Origin: DASPWV01 sp046727855
GTDB lineage: Bacteria; Acidobacteriota; Vicinamibacteria; Vicinamibacterales; UBA2999
Direction: 5' to 3'
Assembly: GCA_046727855.1 (NCBI GenBank)
Contig: JBKPDL010000148.1
Location: forward strand, 1-54,373
DNA length: 54,373 bases
Shown one piece after another: positions 15,075 to 23,370 of the stretch (within the stretch, counting starts at the first letter, position 1; every line of letters starts with the position of its first letter). A program made the position numbers and the translations under genes. Below the pieces are notes generated by a model. It searched no databases. It was given only the letters and a program-made list of their open reading frames with translations, and was not told the origin of the DNA.

Positions 15075-17597
15075 TTACTTGCGTGCGACCGACTTTGGTG
15101 CTTCCGATTTGGTCTCTTCCGTCGTCGGCGTAGTCGGTTCCGCCTTTTTCATCCGGAATGCGTCGCTCTTGACGACGCCCAGGATGAGGGCCGACATGCG
15201 GTAATCGTCCTTCTGCGCGGCGCGCGCAATCGCGCGAATCGCCGGTTGATCGAAGTACTCGACGCGCCGGCCGAGCGCATAGGCCAGCAGGTTTTCCGTA
15301 AACGTTCGCACCAGCGGCTCGGGACGCTTGAGCAGCGCCGCAACGAGCTCCGCCGGTTTGGTGACCGGCGTGCCGTCGTAGAAGTCGCCGCGCGTGTCGA
15401 GCTCGATGCCGTTTTCGCGTACGCGCCAGCGCGCCGTGACATCGAAGTTGTCGAGCGCGAGACCAATCGGATCCATCATGCGATGGCACGAGTTACACGT
15501 CGGATTGGCACGGTGCATCTCCATGCGCTCGCGCGTCGTCAGCATCTTGCCGTCTTTCGATTCCGCCGTTTCCTCGAGCGCCGGCACATCGGGCGGCGGC
15601 GGCGGCGGCGGAGTTCCGAGCAGCACTTCCATCACCCATTTGCCGCGCAGCACGGGCGAGGTGCGATTGGCGAGCGAGGTCTGCACCAGCACGCTGCCCT
15701 GGCCGAGCAGACCACGTCGCGTGTCGTCGGGGTATTGCACCTTTCGGAATTGCGGCCCCGAGACACCGGGAATGCCATAGTGGCGCGCCAGCCGTTCGTT
15801 GAGAATCGTGAAATCCGCGCGATAAAGATCGAGCATGCTGCGATCCTCGCGCACGATCGTGTTGAAGAACTGAATGGTTTCCTGCCGCATGTAGTCGGCA
15901 AGGTTGTTGTCGAAGTTGGGATAGAAATTCGGATCGGGATGAACCTTGTCGATGTCCTGCAACCGGAGCCACTGTGCCGCAAATCGGGTACCGAGCGCTT
16001 CGGCGCGTGGATCCGCCAACATCTTCTTGACCTGACGATCGAACCCGAGCGGGGTCGCCAGCTTCGCTGACGTCGCCGCGGCAATCAACTCATCGTCCGG
16101 CGGCGTCCCCCACAGAAAGAACGACAGGCGCGACGCGAGATCGACATCCGACACGCGATAGGCGGTCCCCGGCCGCGCCACACCCGGCTCCCGCTCCAGG
16201 CGGAAGATGAAATACGGGCTGGCAAGAATCGCTTCGAGCGCCGTCCGCACACCGCCCTCGAACCCATCCTTCGACGCGCCCTGCTGATAGAACGGCATCA
16301 AGCGATCGATTTCGCGCAGCGTGACCGGACGACGGTAGGCTTCGGTTGCGAGACGCGTCAGGATCTCGCGCGCACAACGGAGCTCCTCATCGCCGGAAGT
16401 CGGACGGCACGTGAAGATTTTCTGGCGTGCCGGTGTTTCCGACACGCCGGTTGCCTTATAGGGCCCCGACACGATGACGTCGCGCAGATGTGGCAGGTTG
16501 GTGATGCCGCCGCCACCGGAACCACCGCCGGCATAGGACCAGTCGTGCGGACGAATGAGATCTTCGTACGGCCCTTCGAGCTTCTTCACAAACGCCGCGG
16601 CAACTCGATGCTGCCCGGCCTTGATCAGAATCGGCTCGGTGCGAATTTCGACTGCGCCGCGGCCGTCGGCGCCCCCGGCGGGCAGCGTTTCGTACGCCAG
16701 CAACGCGATGCGTTCGCCGTCGACAGAAATATCGATGTCTTCGTAGCGCGACCCGTCGCCTGAGTTGAGCGCCACCGTGAACACGTATTCGCCATCCGCC
16801 GGGAACACATGGCTTACGGCCATGCCACCGCGCGTCCCGAATGGGGTCCCGTCGACGTGATCCCACGGGTGCTGCGACGCGTAATTCGACGCGCTGTAGG
16901 TGGCGTCGAGCGCCTTGGCTTGGCGATCGCCAACTGCCATGCGGCTAATCGCGCTCGCGGCATTCAAATACGCCTCGAGCAGCGTGGGCGACAGCGCCTG
17001 TGCGTCGGCGATGTTGTCGAAGTTGGCGCTCTTGGTGTCGAGCGGCAACCAGCTGCCGGCGTCGATGTCGAGCTCGAGCAGCTCTTTGACGGCTCGCGCA
17101 TATTCGGGGCGATTCAAACGCTGGAACGTACGCACACCCGGGTTCGGATGGGCTGCGGCGTAAGTATCGACGCTCGTTTCGATCGCCTCGACGAGCGCGG
17201 CCTGCACGGCCGGCTCCGGACGACGCGCGCCGGGCGGCGGCATCATGCTGGCCTGCAATTTGACGATCATCCGCTCGGCGGTTTCGGCCCGCTCGCCCGC
17301 TTTCGCTACCTCGAACTGCTCGAGCGACAGCGTGCCCGCTTTCCGCCGATCGTTGTGGCAGGTCACGCAGTACTGCTTGACGACCGCGGTATGGGCGTCG
17401 GCAGTAGTGGCAGTTGTTCGCGGCGCCGCCTTGGTCTGGCCGGCGGGGGGAGGCGCGGCTGGCGTTGCGGCCGGTGCCGGGACGGAGGGTTTGGCGGGTG
17501 CGTTTTGCGCCGAGCCCGTGAGACTCGTCGCGGCAACGGCAACGCAAACGATCCCCGTGGTCCACAAAACGATGGTTCCCTTAGTCATTCGGCTCAT
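15075..17597 (-). CDS. DUF1592/DUF1588/DUF1587/DUF1595 cytochrome-c-like exported protein
   Basis: 840 residues. A signal peptide (VLWTTGIVCVAVAATSLTGSA) and an Ala/Pro-rich linker precede a haem-c motif, C77-V-T-C80-H81. Domain landmarks follow in the usual order: PEYARAVKELLELD (DUF1587), a carbohydrate-binding-like beta domain (VFPADGEYVFTVAL), YRRPVTLREIDRLM (DUF1595), SRLSFFLWGTPPDDELI (DUF1592), and RTSPVLRGKWVMEVLLGTPPPPPPPDVP with a second haem motif C701-N-S-C704-H (DUF1588), then the C-terminal DUF1585 region (GRRVEYFDQPAIR). This multi-domain family is known from genomes only; a periplasmic redox role on polymers has been suggested. It leads the cluster with DUF1552 and the ankyrin protein. 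Confidence 0.92.
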   Translation of the reverse strand: MSRMTKGTIVLWTTGIVCVAVAATSLTGSAQNAPAKPSVPAPAATPAAPPPAGQTKAAPRTTATTADAHTAVVKQYCVTCHNDRRKAGTLSLEQFEVAKAGERAETAERMIVKLQASMMPPPGARRPEPAVQAALVEAIETSVDTYAAAHPNPGVRTFQRLNRPEYARAVKELLELDIDAGSWLPLDTKSANFDNIADAQALSPTLLEAYLNAASAISRMAVGDRQAKALDATYSASNYASQHPWDHVDGTPFGTRGGMAVSHVFPADGEYVFTVALNSGDGSRYEDIDISVDGERIALLAYETLPAGGADGRGAVEIRTEPILIKAGQHRVAAAFVKKLEGPYEDLIRPHDWSYAGGGSGGGGITNLPHLRDVIVSGPYKATGVSETPARQKIFTCRPTSGDEELRCAREILTRLATEAYRRPVTLREIDRLMPFYQQGASKDGFEGGVRTALEAILASPYFIFRLEREPGVARPGTAYRVSDVDLASRLSFFLWGTPPDDELIAAATSAKLATPLGFDRQVKKMLADPRAEALGTRFAAQWLRLQDIDKVHPDPNFYPNFDNNLADYMRQETIQFFNTIVREDRSMLDLYRADFTILNERLARHYGIPGVSGPQFRKVQYPDDTRRGLLGQGSVLVQTSLANRTSPVLRGKWVMEVLLGTPPPPPPPDVPALEETAESKDGKMLTTRERMEMHRANPTCNSCHRMMDPIGLALDNFDVTARWRVRENGIELDTRGDFYDGTPVTKPAELVAALLKRPEPLVRTFTENLLAYALGRRVEYFDQPAIRAIARAAQKDDYRMSALILGVVKSDAFRMKKAEPTTPTTEETKSEAPKSVARK

Positions 17598-17695
17598 GCG
17601 ATCGTCCAGAAAATCGTATGGATAACCGAGGAAATGTTAGCACCCAACCGGCGTCAAATTGCGGATTTTCGGCCAAGAATTACAAAAAATGACGT

Positions 17696-18355
17696 CTATC
17701 GGCGTGCCGGAACGACGTAAAGATGCACGGTGCACCAGCTGGCGCATTGGCCAGGAATCCGCTCGGTGAAGTCCGGGTTCCAGCCGGGGACTGAGAAAGT
17801 GTTCAGTACGATGCGGCTGCCGGGCGCGAGGGCCTGCATCTTGGGCCTGAGCTGCTCGAGGTTGCGTGGCAGGAGAAACAGCGCGAGCACGGTGGCTTTC
17901 GAAAAGTCGGCCTCATACATATCGCCTTGCACAAAGGTCGCTTTGTCAGCCACCCCAGCTTCGGTGGCCAGGCGGCGGGATAGCTCCACCATGTCGGGAT
18001 TGAACTCAACGCCGAGCGCGCGAGCGCCGCGCTTGGCTGCGGCAATCACCATCCGGCCATCGCCAGAGCCCAGGTCAACGACAAAATCAGCCGAGGTCAC
18101 TTTCGCCACGTCGAGCATACGTTCGATCACCTCGGGCGGGCTTGGCACCCAGATAACGTCTTTGCCTTCCTGACCGACCTCCGGGACGTACGTTTGCTGC
18201 CGTGGTTGTTCTTCTGGTGGCTGTGGCTGTTGTACAGCCGCCGTACCGCTTAGCACAGCGCACATCGCCAGAGCGACAAACCCGATCAACGCCGGCTTCC
18301 GACGTGCGCTATCTGCCCGACCTGCCCTACCCGAACCGTATACCTTGCTCCTCAT
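17696..18355 (-). CDS. SAM-dependent methyltransferase with predicted signal peptide
   Basis: 219 residues. The Rossmann core of a class I methyltransferase is intact: VVDLGSGDGRMVIAAAKRG (motif I), then LGVEFNPDMVELSR (acidic ribose-binding end of strand 2) and ATVLALFLLPRNLEQLRP. Unusually, the N-terminus carries a hydrophobic leader (ALIGFVALAMCAVLSGTAA) and a Pro/Gln-rich linker, so the enzyme may be exported or membrane-anchored, where SAM would not be expected. The ATG lies 4 bases after the stop of the ADOP permease and uses GGGGAG in that gene's end as a ribosome site. Substrate unknown. Confidence 0.82.
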   Translation of the reverse strand: MRSKVYGSGRAGRADSARRKPALIGFVALAMCAVLSGTAAVQQPQPPEEQPRQQTYVPEVGQEGKDVIWVPSPPEVIERMLDVAKVTSADFVVDLGSGDGRMVIAAAKRGARALGVEFNPDMVELSRRLATEAGVADKATFVQGDMYEADFSKATVLALFLLPRNLEQLRPKMQALAPGSRIVLNTFSVPGWNPDFTERIPGQCASWCTVHLYVVPARR

Positions 18356-18359
18356 TCGT

Positions 18360-20759
18360 TCACTCCCCGCGCAACGCGTCTGCCGGTCGAATACGACTAG
18401 CGTGCGCGGCGGGGATCGCGCACGCGATCAGTACGATCGCAAGCAGCAGGCTCGTTACACCAACAAACGTCAACGGATCGTGTGGCCGCACCTCGTACAG
18501 CAGCCCTTGCATAAGGCGACTCGCGCCGGCGGCAATCGCCATTCCAGTCGCGAGGCCCAGCGTGGCTGGTCGAAGGCCTTGCCACAGCATCAGCCGCACA
18601 ACTTCCGTGCGCCGGGCGCCAAGCGCCATCCGCACGCCGATCTCGCGCGTGCGTTGGCTGACGACATGCGCCACGACCCCGTAGACACCGACGGCCGCGA
18701 GGACGAGCGCTAGTATCGCGAACGCGCTCAGAAGCGCCAGGTAAAAGCGTGGCCGCGCGAGCTGCTCGTCAATCAGGTGCTGCATCGAGCTCGGAGAAAT
18801 CAGCGGCAGCCGCGGATCGAACCGGCGCACAATCTCGCGCGACGCCGAGAGCACCTGGCCTGAATCAAGCGTGCCCTTGATCACGTACGTGATCGCGCGC
18901 GACTGCGTCTGCGTGTGCGGCACATACATTTCCGGCTGTGCCTCGGCGGTCACGGTTTGCGAGCGGACGTTCTGAACTACGCCGATAACGACAGCGGGAT
19001 CCTGTCCACTGACCTGAATCGGCCGGCCCACAGGGTTCTCGCCGGGCCAGAACACGTCCGCCATGCGTTTGCTGACGATCACGACACGCTGCGCGCCTTC
19101 GCGATCGCGCGGCTCGAAGTCGCGGCCGGCGAGCACCGCAATCTCGAGCGTGCGGAAGTACTCACTGTCGGCGACGCGGTAGAGCGCCGACGGACCTTGA
19201 CCGGGAGCAGGTGGTGGCAAGTCCGGACGTGTAAACGACAACACGTTTTCGCTTGGACCGAGCGGCAATCCCGAAATCCGTGCGACGCTCGTGACTCCGG
19301 GCATCGCGGCGAACTGCTCGTCGAGCCGTTCATGTGTTTGAACCACCTGGGCGGCCGGATACCGCGCCGGCGGCAGCGACACCAGGAATACCGTGACGTT
19401 GCTTCCGTCGAATCCAAGATTCGTGTTCTGCAGCGCCGCAAGGCTGCGCAGCAGCAGACCCGCACCAAGCAGCAACACGAGCGACAGTGAGACTTCTGCA
19501 ACCAGCAGGGCCGAGCGTGTCCATCGCCTTCGCATGCTTCCAATTGCGCCGCGCTGACCGATCGACTGAGCCAGCGGCACACGCGCCAACTGCAGCGCCG
19601 GTCCGAGCCCGAAGAGCACGGTCGTCATCAAGACAACCGCCATCGCAAACACGAACGTGGCCACGTCGAAGCGCACATCGGCAACGCGCGGCAGGTTCGC
19701 GGGCGCAAGCGCCTTGAGCAGCTCGATCCCCCAGCCGGAGATTAGCAGGCCGGTTACGCCCCCAGCGGTTGCGAGCACGAGGTTCTCGCTGAGGAGATAC
19801 GACACCACGCCGCGGCGTCCCGCGCCTAGGGCCGTGCGGACCGCCATCTCCGTTTGCCGCGCGGCGCCGCGCACGAGCACGAGATTGGCCACGTTGGCGC
19901 ACGCAATCAGCAGCACCATGCCAACAGCCGCGAGCAACACGATCAGGGCGAGCCGCACGTTGCCGACGGTTTGATCGTGCAGCGTCTGCACCATGACGGT
20001 GATACCGGTGTTGGCACCCGGGAATTGCCGCTCCAGCAGCGCCGCGATCGCCGTCATCTCCTGCTGCGCCGCCGCGACCGAAACCCCATCAGCGAGGCGG
20101 CCAACGCCGTTCAAATAAACGCATCCGCGCCTGCATTGCTGGTCGTCGTTACGTACCGGCAGCCACAACCGCGCGTCGCTTGGAAACGCGAATCCGCGTG
20201 ACGCTACTCCGACGATCGACCACGGCACGCCGCTGATCTCGATCGTCTGCGACAGCACGTCGGATCGGCCACCAAGCCGCTCTTGCCAAAAGCCATAGCT
20301 CACGACGACGCTCCGCGGACCGCCCGGGCGATCTTCAGCGGGGGTGAAACCTCGCCCCATCACCGGCGGCGCCTTGAACACCTCGAAGAATCCGGGCGTG
20401 ACCATCCCGACGCGCACGACGTCGGCTTCACCTTGATTGCTGATCGCAGCGCGGCTCGCGCTGTACAACGCCATCACCGGGATGGTTTTCGATTCGCGCT
20501 GCCAGTCGAGGAAGTTCACGTGGGACGAAGAGCCGTCGACTGGTTCCTGCGGCGCGCTCTTCACTGTCTGACCAAACACCACGATGCGATCGGGATCCAC
20601 GTAGGACAGCGGCCGCAGCAACACGCCGTACACCACGCTGAAGATCGCAGTGGTCGCGCCGACGCCGAGTGCGAGCGTCACGACTGCGACGATGGTGAAC
20701 ATGCGCTGCCGCGCAAGCGAGCGCACAGCGATCCTCAGGTTCTGCAGCAGTTGATCCAT
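18360..20759 (-). CDS. ADOP-type ABC transporter permease (MacB_PCD/FtsX)
   Basis: 799 residues from the ATG at 20759; the frame runs on to 20900 but that part is repeat DNA. The N-terminus MDQLLQNLRIAVRSLARQRM and the helix FTIVAVVTLALGVGATTAIFS start the first MacB-like periplasmic core domain; FtsX modules follow near residues 280-420 (LIVLLAAVGMVLLIACANVANL) and 680-799 (LALLSAFAILALVLAAVGVYG, then REIGVRMALGA). This duplicated, roughly 800-residue form is characteristic of acidobacteria. Family knowledge suggests mechanotransmission or export driven by a separate MacB-like ATPase, which is not next door. The downstream methyltransferase may share its transcript. Confidence 0.9.
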   Translation of the reverse strand: MDQLLQNLRIAVRSLARQRMFTIVAVVTLALGVGATTAIFSVVYGVLLRPLSYVDPDRIVVFGQTVKSAPQEPVDGSSSHVNFLDWQRESKTIPVMALYSASRAAISNQGEADVVRVGMVTPGFFEVFKAPPVMGRGFTPAEDRPGGPRSVVVSYGFWQERLGGRSDVLSQTIEISGVPWSIVGVASRGFAFPSDARLWLPVRNDDQQCRRGCVYLNGVGRLADGVSVAAAQQEMTAIAALLERQFPGANTGITVMVQTLHDQTVGNVRLALIVLLAAVGMVLLIACANVANLVLVRGAARQTEMAVRTALGAGRRGVVSYLLSENLVLATAGGVTGLLISGWGIELLKALAPANLPRVADVRFDVATFVFAMAVVLMTTVLFGLGPALQLARVPLAQSIGQRGAIGSMRRRWTRSALLVAEVSLSLVLLLGAGLLLRSLAALQNTNLGFDGSNVTVFLVSLPPARYPAAQVVQTHERLDEQFAAMPGVTSVARISGLPLGPSENVLSFTRPDLPPPAPGQGPSALYRVADSEYFRTLEIAVLAGRDFEPRDREGAQRVVIVSKRMADVFWPGENPVGRPIQVSGQDPAVVIGVVQNVRSQTVTAEAQPEMYVPHTQTQSRAITYVIKGTLDSGQVLSASREIVRRFDPRLPLISPSSMQHLIDEQLARPRFYLALLSAFAILALVLAAVGVYGVVAHVVSQRTREIGVRMALGARRTEVVRLMLWQGLRPATLGLATGMAIAAGASRLMQGLLYEVRPHDPLTFVGVTSLLLAIVLIACAIPAAHASRIRPADALRGE

Positions 20760-21128
20760 TTCGACTAGTCCGACGCAGATGGTCGCCGATGAACACAGAT
20801 AAGAACCGGACGCGGATGAACACTGATAAAGCAGGGATCGTGGCGAAGGCTCTCCACTTCCGGAGCGCCCAGGCCTTGAGATCAGGCTTACGCGAGCCAA
20901 TTATCTGTGTCGATCTGCGTTGATCTGCGGCCTGGGTTTATCGGCGTTTTATCGGCGTTTCATCTGCGTCTTGTCTGCGTTTTGTCTGTCTCCATCTGCG
21001 GCCCGTCTTTATCCGTGTCCATCTGTGGCCTACTCACTCACCAACGCCAGCGCCCTTCCACGAGCAGCACCAGCGCAGCCATAAAGGCGACGCGCATTGC
21101 TTCGGGAGTATACCGATATCCTGAAAGA
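20760..21128. repeat. inverted GATGAACAC/ATCTGCG repeat cluster in a divergent spacer
   Basis: Left of about 20860 the sequence repeats CGGATGAACACWGATAA and GACGCAGATGG. From about 20900 to 21035 the complementary units recur (TTATCTGTGTCGATCTGCG, CATCTGCGTC, TTATCCGTGTCCATCTGTGG). The block lies between two divergent genes and so must contain or flank both promoters. No coding frame here is convincing; the repeats create spurious extensions of both neighbouring frames. Confidence 0.75.
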
Positions 21129-22187
21129 GTGGATCCTCGTGCGTGCGCGCTCGTCGTCGCGCTTGGTGCCAGTGTGGCGATCAACGCGGCAGCCGACGTG
21201 TGTGCCGCGCGCGAGCGGACGATTGGCAGTGCCTCATTGCACTGGATTCCGGCTCCCGACGAGGATCTCGACGAGGTCGAACAGTGGTGTCGCGGCGTCG
21301 GCCCGCCGGTGTACCTTCCTACCCCGTCGCAGGCCGCCGATGCTCCGCCCGACATCGAGGACCTCGTCATCGTCACCTGGAATGCGCACCTTGCCGCAGG
21401 ACGTCTTGGCGCTCTGGTGAAAGCGCTGCGCAGCGGTGAGCTCACGGACGGACAGCCAGTCGATCACTTCGTGCTGTTCGTGCAAGAGCTGTTTCGGCGA
21501 GGCCCGGACGTTCCCGCGTACGACGTTGGCGCGCGCAGCGCGCACGCCATTCGCGCACGAGACAACACGGCGCCCGACGTCCACGAATACGTCAGGCAGC
21601 TCGGCCTTGCCATGTTGTACGTGCCGTCGATGCGCAACGGTGCGGAGCTCTTCGAGGATCGCGGCAACGCGATTGTTGCAACCGAGCCGCTCTCCGGAGC
21701 GTTTGCGTTCGAGCTGCCGTTGGAGCGCCAGCGCCGCCTTGCCGTCGGCGCGTCGATCGACGTGTTCCACGATGGGCGACGCTCCACATTGCGCATCATC
21801 AATACGCATCTCGAGCCTCTCAGTTCGCCAAAGTCGCTGTGGGTCCTCCGCGATCCCCGTCGCCGGCAGATGACTGCGCTCCTGTCTCTCATCACCGCAT
21901 CGCGGTTTGAAGATGACGTGGCATGGGTGGCGACCGTGCTCGGCGGCGACTTCAACACCGTGCAAAACGGCGCCGAGGAGCCGACCTATCGCGCCGCGCG
22001 CCGCTGGAGCAGCGGATTCGTGCAGGAGGATCGGCGGATCACGCATCTGCTCGGCCGCCTCGATTACTTGTTTTTCCGCGTGACGCCAGGTCTCGCCGCG
22101 TCCACGACGCGAGTGCCGGATAAATTTGGCTCAGATCATCATCCCGTGCTGGGCCGGTTCTCGTCGACGGCAACCGTCGCACAATAG
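21129..22187 (+). CDS. endonuclease/exonuclease/phosphatase (EEP) superfamily protein, exported
   Basis: 352 residues from the GTG at 21129, chosen because a signal-like segment follows (CALVVALGASVAINAAADVCA) and because upstream sequence is repeat DNA; no good ribosome site is visible, so the start is uncertain. EEP landmarks are VIVTWNAHLAAG (Asn metal site), FVQELFRRG (catalytic Glu), IINTHLEPLS, VLGGDFNTVQNG (GDFN) and GSDHHPVLGRF (SDHxP). The family includes DNases, sphingomyelinases and inositol phosphatases; an exported form with no extra domain could act on phosphodiesters outside the cytoplasm. It starts a four-gene plus-strand set ending in a racemase; the next start is 8 bases on. 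Confidence 0.85.
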   Translation: MDPRACALVVALGASVAINAAADVCAARERTIGSASLHWIPAPDEDLDEVEQWCRGVGPPVYLPTPSQAADAPPDIEDLVIVTWNAHLAAGRLGALVKALRSGELTDGQPVDHFVLFVQELFRRGPDVPAYDVGARSAHAIRARDNTAPDVHEYVRQLGLAMLYVPSMRNGAELFEDRGNAIVATEPLSGAFAFELPLERQRRLAVGASIDVFHDGRRSTLRIINTHLEPLSSPKSLWVLRDPRRRQMTALLSLITASRFEDDVAWVATVLGGDFNTVQNGAEEPTYRAARRWSSGFVQEDRRITHLLGRLDYLFFRVTPGLAASTTRVPDKFGSDHHPVLGRFSSTATVAQ

Positions 22188-22195
22188 ATGACGCG

Positions 22196-22696
22196 ATGAC
22201 GTCGGTGCTGATTCGCTCGGCCGGGCTCGTCTTAACGGCGGCGTACGCCGTGCTGATTGCGTGGCTGTATGCCGCCCAACCGCGCACGATGGCCGAAGTC
22301 AAAGGCGGCCTGGCGGCGTCGGTCGGTGCCTATGGCATCGACCCCGTGGCGTTCGACGACGGCCTGCGTTACTTTCGCCAGGATCGCTTCGCCGAGGCGC
22401 GGGCCGCGTTGGCACGTGCTGATCCGGCCACGCGCGACGCGCGGACGCAGTTCTACATCGCTTACAGCTACTATCGCGAGGGCTGGCACCGCACGCACCA
22501 CGACGATGAGCTGTACCGCAAGGGCGTCGAGGTGGTGACTCACGCGATTTCGCTTGCACCCGACGGTCGTCTCGTGGTCGAAGATTCCGAGCTGTCGATG
22601 CACAACGCCGATGAACTGAAAGCGGAGCTCGAAGCCGGCCTCACCACCGATGCCTCGGATTTCGATCCTCGCCGCCTCCTGCAGCGCCGAAAGTGA
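22196..22696 (+). CDS. membrane-anchored TPR-like protein
   Basis: 166 residues. An N-terminal helix (AGLVLTAAYAVLIAWLYAA) is followed by helical hairpins: DDGLRYFRQDRFAEARAALARAD and RTQFYIAYSYYREGWHRTHHDDELY then GVEVVTHAISLAP, which match the spacing of one and a half tetratricopeptide repeats. It probably serves as a small scaffold at the inner membrane. Its TGA overlaps the next start (GTGA). No close functional assignment is possible. Confidence 0.7.
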   Translation: MTSVLIRSAGLVLTAAYAVLIAWLYAAQPRTMAEVKGGLAASVGAYGIDPVAFDDGLRYFRQDRFAEARAALARADPATRDARTQFYIAYSYYREGWHRTHHDDELYRKGVEVVTHAISLAPDGRLVVEDSELSMHNADELKAELEAGLTTDASDFDPRRLLQRRK

Positions 22697-23370
22697 CGCC
22701 AATCCGCGAAGCCATCACGCTGCCGATTCTTTTTCTCACCGTCGTGCTCGCCGCCAGTGTGCAACCCGGCACGCCGCTGGCGTTCGTTCCGCCATCGCTC
22801 TTTGCGCTCGTGCTTGCGATGCTGCTGGTTGCGGGTCTCGTGCAATGCGGCGCCCTCGCACCCGAGTTGCTGGTGGCGCCGCATCGTTCGGCACTCGAGA
22901 ATCTCAACGGGCTCGCGGTGATGCTGACGTTGTTTGCCGCCTCGGCCGCAGCCGCCGCGGTACTGTTGCCGGCGAGCGGTACGCCGGCGGTGTTGATGGG
23001 CATTCTCCTCTTCGCGCTGATCGCGCAGGCGCTCGCGATCGGGGCGAGCCGCACGCGCATGATGCGCGGACTGCTCGTCAGTGTGGCCGTTGCCTTTGTT
23101 CTCAAGTTCATCGTGCTCGCTTCGCTGTCGGCGCCCGCAGCCGGACCCCTTGCTCGAATCGTGCAGTTGCTGTTCGAAGGCGTCACGCTCGGGAGCATCA
23201 CGCAGCCAGCCATGCATCCGGCAGCCGGCTATATCGCGTTTGCAACGTTGATGCTTTACCTTTTCGGGATCGTGTTATTGCCGCGGAGGAGCCGTAATGA
23301 TAGAGATGACGCGCCGCACATTCCTGGCCTTGTCCGGAGCGATGACGCCGCGCTGGACCGGACAAGGTAA
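22693..23370 (+). CDS. polytopic membrane protein of unknown function
   Basis: 225 residues from a GTG that overlaps the previous stop. About six hydrophobic helices can be seen, for example LPILFLTVVLAASVQPG, PSLFALVLAMLLVAGLVQ, GLAVMLTLFAASAAAAAVLLP, VLMGILLFALIAQALAIGA and YIAFATLMLYLFGIVLLP. The charged tail runs 74 bases into the racemase gene. I do not recognise the family. The long overlap could mean the true stop of the ancestral gene was nearer 23290, since the last helix ends there. Coupled with TPR-like protein and racemase in one operon. Confidence 0.6.
   Translation: MTPIREAITLPILFLTVVLAASVQPGTPLAFVPPSLFALVLAMLLVAGLVQCGALAPELLVAPHRSALENLNGLAVMLTLFAASAAAAAVLLPASGTPAVLMGILLFALIAQALAIGASRTRMMRGLLVSVAVAFVLKFIVLASLSAPAAGPLARIVQLLFEGVTLGSITQPAMHPAAGYIAFATLMLYLFGIVLLPRRSRNDRDDAPHIPGLVRSDDAALDRTR

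Noticed and set aside
20907..21128. Longer start of the EEP protein at 20907
   Set aside because: The added residues are translated repeats; a signal peptide begins at the GTG at 21129.
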